Position numbers and translations under genes: made by a program
Shown here: piece by piece, positions 56,548 through 64,000 of the stretch
Layout of the letters: every line of letters begins with the position of its first letter
Position numbering within the stretch: the first letter of the stretch is position 1
DNA from: an uncultured Tenacibaculum sp.
Lineage (GTDB): Bacteria > Bacteroidota > Bacteroidia > Flavobacteriales > Flavobacteriaceae
Direction: 5' to 3'
Assembly: GCA_947501615.1 (NCBI GenBank)
Contig: CANMWK010000019.1
Location: 1 to 64,000, forward strand
Length of the DNA stretch: 64,000 nt
Notes under the pieces: model-generated
Database searches by the model: none
The model's input: only the letters and a program-made list of their open reading frames with translations
What the model was told of the DNA's origin: nothing

Positions 56548-57426
56548 ATGAAAAAAAGTAAACGTCGTAAATTAGATATTGTCGTGATATCAGATGTGCA
56601 TTTAGGCACATTTGGTTGTAGAGCTACAGAGCTTAACAATTATCTAAAAACCATTAATCCTAAAATATTAATCTTAAATGGTGATATTATAGATATATGG
56701 CAGTTTAAAAAACGTTACTTCCCAAAAGCACACATGAAAGTCATTCGTCAGTTAATGAACTTTATTACCTCTGGCACTAAGGTATATTACATTACAGGAA
56801 ATCATGATGAAATGCTTCGAAAATTTAAAGGTTTTACATTAGGAAGTTTTGAAATTGTAAATAAATTAGTTTTAGATATTGATGGTAAAAAGGGATGGTT
56901 CTTCCATGGAGATGTTTTTGATGTTACCATGCAACATTCTAAATGGCTTGCTAAACTTGGCAGTGTTGGTTACGATTCTCTAATCATGTTAAATACCGCT
57001 GTAAACTGGGTTAGCGAAACTTTAGGTTATAACAGATTATCTTTTAGTAAAAAGATAAAAAACAGTGTAAAAAGTGCTATAAAATTCATTAATGACTTCG
57101 AAACTACTGCTGCGGAAATAGCAATTGACAATGAATATGGTTATGTCGTTTGTGGACATATACATCAACCTGAAATGCGAGTTATTGAAAATGAAAAAGG
57201 TAAAACCACATATTTAAATTCTGGCGATTGGATTGAAAACTTAACCGCATTAGAATACAGTAACAAAACATGGAAGTTATATGAATATGAAAAAGACGAT
57301 TTAGCTAAAAAAGTACCTAATACCATCGAAGTAAATGATGTAGAATTAATACGAGCTGAAAAATCAAACAGTCAGCTTTTTGAAGGTTTATTAGAAGAGT
57401 TTAACATTCAAAAATTTTCTAAATAA
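56548..57426 (+). CDS. UDP-2,3-diacylglucosamine diphosphatase-like phosphoesterase
   Basis: 292 residues. Calcineurin-like metal site in order: VISDVHLGTFGCRAT, LNGDIIDIWQF, ITGNHDEML, FFHGDVFD, VVCGHIHQPEMR. The pattern fits LpxH-type enzymes that cut UDP-2,3-diacylglucosamine in lipid A synthesis; other phosphoesterases share the metal motifs, so lpxH is likely but not proven. Two bp before the glycosyltransferase gene. Confidence 0.85.
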   Translation: MKKSKRRKLDIVVISDVHLGTFGCRATELNNYLKTINPKILILNGDIIDIWQFKKRYFPKAHMKVIRQLMNFITSGTKVYYITGNHDEMLRKFKGFTLGSFEIVNKLVLDIDGKKGWFFHGDVFDVTMQHSKWLAKLGSVGYDSLIMLNTAVNWVSETLGYNRLSFSKKIKNSVKSAIKFINDFETTAAEIAIDNEYGYVVCGHIHQPEMRVIENEKGKTTYLNSGDWIENLTALEYSNKTWKLYEYEKDDLAKKVPNTIEVNDVELIRAEKSNSQLFEGLLEEFNIQKFSK

Positions 57427-57428
57427 CG

Positions 57429-58448
57429 ATGAAGATTTTATACGCAATTCAAGGAACTGGCAATGGTCATGCTAGTAGAGCTTTAGAAGTAGTTCCATAC
57501 TTACAAAAAAGAGCTGAAGTAGATATTTTAGTTAGTGGCTACCAATGTGAATTACAATTTCCTTTTGAAATTAAGTTCAAAATGTATGGTCTTAGTTTTA
57601 TTTTTGGAAAAAAAGGTGGAGTTGATTTACTTCAAACATTTAAAAAATCAAGATTCCGTAATCTTTGGAAAGAAATAAAATCTTTACCTGTTCATGATTA
57701 TGATTTAATAATTAATGATTTCGAGCCTGTTTCTGCTTGGGCTTGTAAATTAAGAAATGTTCCTATTATTTCTCTTAGTCATCAAAATGCAGTTGCAGAT
57801 GAAAATGCTCCTAAATATGGAAGTAAGTTTAAGTTAGAACGCTTCATTTTAAAATATTATGCGCCTGCTAAAAACAGATTTGGTTTTCATTTTAAAACAT
57901 ATTCTTCTGCTACTTTTTTACCTATCATCAGAAAAGAAATTCGTTATAAAAACATTACCAATAAAGGACATTATACCGTCTATCTTCCTGCTTATGGTGA
58001 TAAGAAGTTAATTAAGATATTATCGCAGTTTAAAACTACGAAATGGGAAATTTTTTCAAAGCACACCAATCAGTTTCAATTACATAATAATATCATTATA
58101 AGACCAATTGATGGTAAAGAGTTTATTAAAAGTATGGCTTCCTCAAGTGGAATTTTATGTGGTGCTGGATTTGAAACACCTGCCGAAGCTTTATATCTAA
58201 GAAAAAAGCTACTTGTTGTTCCTATGAAGAATCAGTATGAACAACAATGCAATGCACTTGCTTTAAAAGAAATGGGAGTTCCTATTTTAAAAAAATTAAA
58301 CAAAAAGCAATTACCAAAAATCAAAAAGTGGTTAAAATCTAAATCAATTGTTGAAGTTAAATACCCAGATGTAACCGAAGATATTTTAGATGCAATAACA
58401 TTACCTTACTATAATGAAACTGTATTATCAGAAATTAGTATTATCTAA
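57429..58448 (+). CDS. Glycosyltransferase, GT-B (GT28-like)
   Basis: 339 residues. N-terminal ILYAIQGTGNGHASRALEVVPYL is the MurG-like GGTGGH-type loop; C-terminal GILCGAGFETPAEALYLRKKLLVVPMKNQYEQ is the donor-binding region. No membrane segment. Donor and acceptor unknown. It follows the LpxH-like gene by 2 bp, suggesting an envelope-lipid or glycan role. Confidence 0.85.
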   Translation: MKILYAIQGTGNGHASRALEVVPYLQKRAEVDILVSGYQCELQFPFEIKFKMYGLSFIFGKKGGVDLLQTFKKSRFRNLWKEIKSLPVHDYDLIINDFEPVSAWACKLRNVPIISLSHQNAVADENAPKYGSKFKLERFILKYYAPAKNRFGFHFKTYSSATFLPIIRKEIRYKNITNKGHYTVYLPAYGDKKLIKILSQFKTTKWEIFSKHTNQFQLHNNIIIRPIDGKEFIKSMASSSGILCGAGFETPAEALYLRKKLLVVPMKNQYEQQCNALALKEMGVPILKKLNKKQLPKIKKWLKSKSIVEVKYPDVTEDILDAITLPYYNETVLSEISII

Positions 58449-58460
58449 ATAATATTCTAA

Positions 58461-59126
58461 TTACCAATCAATCGTAGAAAGACCTTTCTCTTTTAAAATT
58501 GTATTGGTTTGTGAAAAATGTTTATTTCCAAACCAATACCCACGATTAGCACTTAGCGGAGATGGATGTCCAGATTCTAAAACATGATGTTTAGTTTTAT
58601 CAATCTTCTTCCCTTTTTTCTTTGCGAAACCTCCCCAAAGTAAAAAGATTACATCAGAACATTCTTTAGAAATTTTACTAATTACTGCATCTGTAAATTC
58701 TTCCCATCCTTTCTTTTGATGACTTCCTGCTTCGTGAGCCCTTACAGTTAGCGTTGCATTTAATAATAATACACCTTGTTTTGCCCATCTAGATAAATCT
58801 CCTGATTTTGGATACTGAATATTTACATCTTTTTCTATTTCTTTAAAAATGTTGATTAAAGAAGGAGGATGTGCAATGCCATCGTGAACTGAAAAACACA
58901 AACCGTTAGCTTGGCCAACTCCATGATATGGATCTTGCCCTATGATAACAACTTTTATATCATTAAAATCACAATAATCAAATGCAGCAAAAATATCGTT
59001 TCCTTTAGGATAACAGTTGTGATTTTGGTATTCCGCTTTAATAAAGTTTACCAATTCTGAAAAATATGACTTTTCAAATTCCTCATGTAAAATATGTTTC
59101 CAGCTTTCAGCGATATTTACTTGCAT
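58461..59126 (-). CDS. ung: Uracil-DNA glycosylase
   Basis: 221 residues from ATG 59126 (MQVNIAESWKHIL), matching the family's usual 220-230. An in-frame ATG 38 codons upstream (59240) would overlap mutS2 and lies beyond the -7 element at 59147-59154, so it is rejected. Active site VVIIGQDPYHGVGQANGLCFSV (Asp as general base) and the Leu-loop SGHPSPLSANRGYWF are intact. Removes uracil from DNA in base-excision repair. Confidence 0.96.
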   Translation of the reverse strand: MQVNIAESWKHILHEEFEKSYFSELVNFIKAEYQNHNCYPKGNDIFAAFDYCDFNDIKVVIIGQDPYHGVGQANGLCFSVHDGIAHPPSLINIFKEIEKDVNIQYPKSGDLSRWAKQGVLLLNATLTVRAHEAGSHQKKGWEEFTDAVISKISKECSDVIFLLWGGFAKKKGKKIDKTKHHVLESGHPSPLSANRGYWFGNKHFSQTNTILKEKGLSTIDW

Positions 59127-59132
59127 TCTTAT

Positions 59133-59154
59133 TATTTTTGTGCTCTCAAAAATA
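59133..59154. promoter_or_regulatory. Overlapping divergent -7 elements of ung and mutS2
   Basis: Plus-strand TATTTTTG (59133-59140) serves mutS2; its exact reverse complement CAAAAATA (59147-59154) serves ung. A 6-bp spacer separates them. Each predicted transcription start falls at or beside the opposing element. TTG -33 boxes at ideal spacing are not obvious on either side. Confidence 0.6.
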
Positions 59155-59160
59155 GCGATT

Positions 59161-61371
59161 TTGAAACACAATATTTCAGAAAAAACATTACAAGATTTAG
59201 AATTCAATTCAGTTTTAGAACAAGTATCTGAATTTAGCATTACTTCATTAGGAAAAGAAAATGTTTTAAAAGTAAAACCTTTTCAGAACAATGAAGAGCT
59301 TTTGTTTGAATTACAATTGGTTAATGAATATTTGAGTTCTTTTGAAAATGAAAATAGAATTCCCAATCATGGATTTGATAATATTTCAGAGTTTAGTAAA
59401 CGTTTAGCGATAGAAAACAGTTACTTAGATCCTGAAGCATTCTTAAAAATTGCCACTGTAACAACCACAGTAAATGAACAGAAGAAGTTTTTAAAGAAAT
59501 TTAAAGACTACTACCCTAACCTATTTGAACTTAGTGAAGATATTGAGTACACAACTTATGTATCAGACGCTATTCAGAAAATTATTTTACCGCACGGAGA
59601 AATTATGAATAATGCTTCTCCTACGTTAAAACAATTACGAAAAGATATTAATCATGTTCGTGGTAAAATTTCTGAGAGTTTTTCTAAGGCTTTAAGTAGT
59701 AGTATTAATAACGGATATTTAGATGATATAAAAGAAAGTATTATCGATAACCAACGTGTATTAGCTGTAATTGCGATGCACCGTAGAAAGGTAAAGGGTA
59801 GTTTACTTGGCTCTTCTAAATCTGGAAATATCGTTTATATTGCTCCGCAAGCAACATTGGCATATAGTAGAGAATTACAGAATTTATTGTACGAGGAAAA
59901 ACAAGAAATTGTTAAAATACTTCGTGCTTTAGCTGATGAAATTAGGCCTTTTACGCCTCTATTAGAAGCTTATCTTACATTCTTAATTCATTTAGATATA
60001 ATTGCTTCCAAAGCAAAATACGCAAAAGAGATTAATGGTTTATTACCTAAAATCACCTCTAATAAAAGAGTGTATTTAAGAGATGCTTATCATCCTGTTT
60101 TGTGGAGAAAAAATGCAGCTCAAGGAATTGAGACTATTTCGCAAACTATAGAGCTAAATGAAAAACAACAAATTATAGTAATTTCTGGTCCGAATGCTGG
60201 TGGAAAAAGTATTACGTTAAAAACGATTGGATTATTACAAGTAATGCTACAAAGCGGAATTTTAATTCCTGTTCATGAACGAAGTGAAACTTGTATTTTC
60301 GGAACTATTCTTACTGATATTGGAGATAATCAATCTATAGAAAATCAATTAAGTACGTATAGTTATCGTTTAAAAAACATGCGTTACTTCCTAAGAAAAT
60401 GTAACGAAAACACATTATTTTTAATTGATGAATTTGGAACAGGTTCTGATCCTGAATTAGGAGGTGCTTTAGCGGAAATTTTCTTAGAGGAATTTTATGA
60501 GAAAAAATCTTTCGGAATTATCACTACGCATTATGCGAATTTAAAAGTATTGGCTAACGAACTTGAAAATGTAACGAATGCCAACATGCAGTTTAATGAG
60601 CGTACTTTAGAGCCAATGTACAAACTATTTGTTGGTCAAGCTGGTAGTTCATTTACATTTGAAGTAGCTCAGAAAAACGGAATTCCATATAGTTTAATCA
60701 ACAGAGCTAAAAAGCGTGTAGAAAGTGAAAAAGTTCGTTTAGATAAAACTATTTCTAAGCTTCAGAAAGAACGAAATAGACTTCAAAAAACATCTGATAA
60801 TTTAGAAAAACAAAAATCTAAAGGTCAAGAACATATTGAAAGTCTTCAGGAAAAAGAACAACGAATTCAAGAGAAATTAGAAGGTTTTCAAGAATTATAT
60901 GATAACAATCAACGCATGTTATCCTTAGGAAGAAAACTAAATGAATTACTGAATAAATACTTTCAAACAAATAATAAAAAAGAGTTATCAGCAAACTTTT
61001 TTAAATGGGTAGCTTCAGAAAAAACAAAGTTTACAAAGAAGAATCCGCCTAAAAAGAAAACAAAACAAGAAAAAGCTAAGGATAAAGCCACTGAAGCTAA
61101 ACAAAAAGAAGCGATTAAAAAAGTAGAACAAGAAGTACTAAAAAAGGTAGTTGAAGTTCGAAAAGAGAAAAAAGTAGAAGCACAAAAAGAAGCTAAAGCT
61201 AGAGCCGAATATGTATATACAATTGGTGATCGTGTTCGCTTAATCGATGGTAATTCTGTAGGAACTATTGATAAAATTGAAAAGAAGAACGCCTTTATCA
61301 ATTACGGAATGTTTACCACAAAAACTTCTTTGGAGAAAATAGAATTGGTAGAAAAAGCGAAGAAAAAATAA
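59161..61371 (+). CDS. mutS2: MutS2-like ATPase without Smr domain
   Basis: 736 residues from TTG 59161, preferred because the -7 element ends at 59140 and MKHNISEKTLQDLEF matches the family start; a GTG at 59140 lies inside the promoter. Core and lever domains (about 1-330), Walker A SGPNAGGKSITLKT near residue 345, Walker B LFLIDEFGTGSDPELGG, then a long Lys/Glu-rich coiled coil (about 530-690) and a KOW-like end (GDRVRLIDGNSVGTID). The Smr nuclease domain that ends typical MutS2 is missing, so nuclease function is unlikely. Acts on recombination intermediates or stalled ribosomes in other bacteria. Confidence 0.92.
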   Translation: MKHNISEKTLQDLEFNSVLEQVSEFSITSLGKENVLKVKPFQNNEELLFELQLVNEYLSSFENENRIPNHGFDNISEFSKRLAIENSYLDPEAFLKIATVTTTVNEQKKFLKKFKDYYPNLFELSEDIEYTTYVSDAIQKIILPHGEIMNNASPTLKQLRKDINHVRGKISESFSKALSSSINNGYLDDIKESIIDNQRVLAVIAMHRRKVKGSLLGSSKSGNIVYIAPQATLAYSRELQNLLYEEKQEIVKILRALADEIRPFTPLLEAYLTFLIHLDIIASKAKYAKEINGLLPKITSNKRVYLRDAYHPVLWRKNAAQGIETISQTIELNEKQQIIVISGPNAGGKSITLKTIGLLQVMLQSGILIPVHERSETCIFGTILTDIGDNQSIENQLSTYSYRLKNMRYFLRKCNENTLFLIDEFGTGSDPELGGALAEIFLEEFYEKKSFGIITTHYANLKVLANELENVTNANMQFNERTLEPMYKLFVGQAGSSFTFEVAQKNGIPYSLINRAKKRVESEKVRLDKTISKLQKERNRLQKTSDNLEKQKSKGQEHIESLQEKEQRIQEKLEGFQELYDNNQRMLSLGRKLNELLNKYFQTNNKKELSANFFKWVASEKTKFTKKNPPKKKTKQEKAKDKATEAKQKEAIKKVEQEVLKKVVEVRKEKKVEAQKEAKARAEYVYTIGDRVRLIDGNSVGTIDKIEKKNAFINYGMFTTKTSLEKIELVEKAKKK

Positions 61372-61400
61372 TTTTAAAAATTTGAATAAAACCTAATTTG

Positions 61401-61448
61401 GAAGTAACCTTTTACTATGAACAACTAAAAGTAGGTTACTTCTTTTTT
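61401..61448 (+). terminator. Terminator of mutS2
   Basis: GAAGTAACC (61401-61409) pairs with GGTTACTTC (61434-61442), with an inner TTTTA/TAAAA extension, followed by TTTTTT. It lies 30 bp past the mutS2 stop. Confidence 0.78.
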
Positions 61449-61488
61449 ATTTTTAACTAGTCTTCAAATAAATTTCTTCGCTTTAATT

Positions 61489-64000
61489 TTAAAGGTTATA
61501 TACAAACCTAAACGTAATAAATCGAGGCTGAATAAACGTTTCTGAACTAAACACAGAAAAGTTATTTGCATTGTTTCGCACCTGAGAATCGATATCTAAT
61601 AAATTCGTTGCTTTGATTTCATATTCCCATTGTGCATCGTTATTTTTTCTATATGACAATGTTGCATTCCAATTTTGAAAAGATTGAGAATTTCCATCAT
61701 CAGAACTCTGATTTGTATATGAATAATCTGTTCTAAACGTAATAGATTTCCATATGTAAGCATCAAACTCTATCGAAGGCGAATTGGTAACAAATGTTGT
61801 TTTTCTACTTCCTTGAATATTATTAGACACTGTAACGATATCTCAAGTTAACATTCGGAGCTTTTAAATAATTAGTTCTTATCGATGGATTGTACGTTTG
61901 TACGTAACGTTCGTTTAACGATTGTATTCCTTGAATAAATTGATTGATTTTACTGTAGTTTAAACCTGTACTGAAACTGGCTCTAATTTTACCAAATGTC
62001 TTTTGTATTCTTCCGAAAACACTTGCATTTTCATCAGCAAAATTTGAATTAAAAAATGTACTAGTTCTAATTACATTTTCGAAATTGGTTAAACTTCTAA
62101 TTTGATCTATATTCTTTGAATACGAAGCTCTAGCAAAAATATTTGTATAGTTAAATAAATTGAAACTACTGTAAAACAAACTCAAATTATGAGACAAAGC
62201 ATTTTGTAGTTCAGGTTCTCCAAACTGAATGTTATTAAAGTTATTTAACACCAATCCTTCAGCTAGTCGAGTCACATCAGTAAACTGATTTCTCATTTCA
62301 TATCTAAATGTTAAGGCTTCACTTTTCTTAAACTGAATTCGTGTTTCAAAATCGGGTAACACTCTAAAGAAACCTTCATCATATTCAACTCCAAATTGCG
62401 TATTACTATTTCCGTAGGCATGTAAAGAAAATCCTGGAGTTATTGTAAATATTCCTTTTTTAACTCGGTAATGCACACCTAAATAAACATCACTAAAATT
62501 GTAAGTCACGTCATTTCCTAACTTACCGTCGTTTATAGTTGGTGTCGGGTTAAAAGTGGAACCGTCATTTAAAAACTGAAATACATCTGAGTTGAATTCT
62601 TGTGAACTAATAATTGTTCCAAAAGTGAAATTTATATTACTCTTAGAATTAATCAAATTGTAATAATCTAGTTTGGCGTCTAATTGATTGGATTTAATTC
62701 TTCTATTCTGATTGACATTGTAATTATCTTGAACGGTATCGAAACCTAAAGCTCCTGCAGTAGTATCAAACGGATCTGTAGTGTTTGATGTATTTGTAAC
62801 AATTGCATTGTAAAAAGGATCTTCATTCTTAATTAAATGCTGTGCTTCTAAAGCGAAAATGTTGTTTTCGTCAAGTGTGTAATAGTAATTCAAATTCTGA
62901 TTGATACTATACGGAGAAACTTCATCTAACTGTGTTGTTGTTCCAATTACCGATGAAATCTGATCTTGTTCTTGTTGGTCTTTAGAAACTCGTGCTAAAA
63001 TATCGTAATCCACCTGATTGTTCACGTTTGGCTTATAGGATGCACTCAATTTTAGTAAACCTTGATCTGATCGTTCAACTGTTGATTGATCTGTAGCTTC
63101 ATCTGGAATTCCTAATTCTTGGTTTGTATACTGAACAAAACTAGTTTCTCTCGACAGTATTTTACTATTGTTGTACACTAAAAATCCGCTTAAATCTAAC
63201 GTCGATTTTGGAGAGTAACTAAAATTTGCAGTGGCTAATCTATTTTCTATTTTCTGAGCATTATTCTGACTCGTTAGAAAGTTTAAGCTATTATCACCCA
63301 AATTAATACTCGTTCCACTACTCCTACTTGGTGATCTAAATCCACCGCCAAAACCTCTTATATCTCTTCGGTTTAAAGCGACTTCACCAATATTATTTAC
63401 ATCTCCAATAAAATTAATACTGTATTTCGGACTATAATAGAATAGTTTCGGCTGAACAACATATAATTCTTCATTTGGCGATTTTCCTCCTCCAACGGTA
63501 ACATTACCAAACCAAAAGTTCTCCTTTCCTTTTTTGAGTTTAATGTTTAAAGCAACATTATCTTGATTGTTAGTTACACTTCGTAATTGACCAACTTCTG
63601 CATAATTTCGTAAAACTTGAATTTTATCAACCGCCTTAGAAGGAATATTCTTAGTAGCCAATTTGGTATCTCCATCAAAGAAATCTTTTCCGTTAACCAT
63701 TAATTTATTAACTACTTTCCCTTCAACTTCAATTTGTCCGTCTTCATTAATTTCAACTCCGGGTAGTTTTTCTAACACATCTTCCAACTTCCGTTCGGTT
63801 CCGTTTTTAAAAGAATCAGCATTGTAAATTAATGTATCACCTTTAATGGTAACTGGCATTTCGTAAGTAATTTCAACTTCATCTAAAGAATTGTCTGGTT
63901 TTAAGATAAAATCTCTTTTAATGTTTACATCTTTAACCTGAACAATTTCTTCAAAGGTTTTCATACCGATGTAACTGATCTGAATCTTGTATGATTTATT
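61489..64000 (-). pseudogene. Outer-membrane beta-barrel gene with frameshift (5' end off window)
   Basis: Read from the right edge: the CarboxypepD-like end (YKIQISYIGMKTFEE), a plug-like domain (LEKLPGVEINEDGQ, TKNIPSKAVDKIQV), then barrel strands up to NLRYRYSV, where a stop occurs at 61823-61825. The next frame opens at once with SNNIQGSRKTTF and continues the barrel to the terminal FRFVYNL at 61489, a normal end. One missing base near 61826-61830 explains both halves, so this is one gene. Clearly paralogous to the protein at 44185-46821. The true start is beyond 64000; the ATG at 63964 is internal. Confidence 0.85.

Noticed and set aside
59127..59240. Upstream start of ung
   Set aside because: The extension reads unlike any Ung, overlaps mutS2, and starts upstream of the predicted ung promoter.
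60963..61301. 112-codon minus-strand frame rich in Phe/Ser
   Set aside because: It mirrors the Lys/Glu-rich coiled coil of mutS2 and has no independent support.

Overview
This is a 64-kb stretch of a low-GC chromosome from the phylum Bacteroidota, most likely family Flavobacteriaceae. The evidence is the gene content: a long SecA without a zinc tail, a 480-residue GAPDH, a GLPGLI/outer-membrane-barrel pair, DUF2795 beside secA, a PorD-like type IX secretion protein and a giant repeat adhesin. Several genes also carry the Bacteroidota promoter element TAnnTTTG and lack Shine-Dalgarno sequences. The genus (Tenacibaculum-like) is a guess. I see no rRNA, tRNA, CRISPR array, transposase or prophage.

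Layout. 1-7742 (-) is the first 2,580 codons of a giant secreted adhesin, half of it an exact 288-bp-period array that runs off the left edge. 8344-10185 (+) is a large PLP enzyme of the Cys/Met-metabolism class. 10372-13884 (-) holds a lipoprotein and a LytTR/LytS-type two-component system. 14050-22338 is an N-glycan salvage locus: sugar permease, glycosylasparaginase and GH92 alpha-mannosidase on (-), divergent from GH20 beta-hexosaminidase and cutC on (+). 22331-25368 (-) is a small glycan operon (DUF3050, GT2, UDP-glucuronate decarboxylase, unknown). 25529-31977 (-) holds recN-TPR-fabI and bamD-omega-coaBC-porD. 32580-38993 (-) holds a small membrane protein, dapA, DinB-ligA-yhhN and gap. 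htrA (-) and dapF-GNAT-mltG-DinB (+) diverge near 40.6 kb.

43650-47785 (-) is a secretion or uptake cluster: a small Cys-containing secreted protein, GLPGLI protein, outer-membrane barrel and thioredoxin-like lipoprotein; the last has a frameshift in an A9 run. 48195-56333 holds a lysozyme-like protein, dnaA-ptp-rsmI-like, thioesterase, pduO, DUF2795 and secA. 56548-58448 (+) is an lpxH-like phosphoesterase plus a glycosyltransferase. ung and mutS2 diverge from one small palindromic promoter region at 59.13-59.16 kb. The right edge is a second outer-membrane barrel gene broken by a single-base frameshift.

Most genes are ordinary core genes. The points most worth a second look are the 288-bp adhesin array, the two frameshifts, the face-to-face ung/mutS2 promoters, the three-lipoprotein N-glycan locus without SusC/SusD, and two non-coding repeat elements (29.5 and 32.2 kb). 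Many start codons were reassessed against promoter positions and are noted in each entry.
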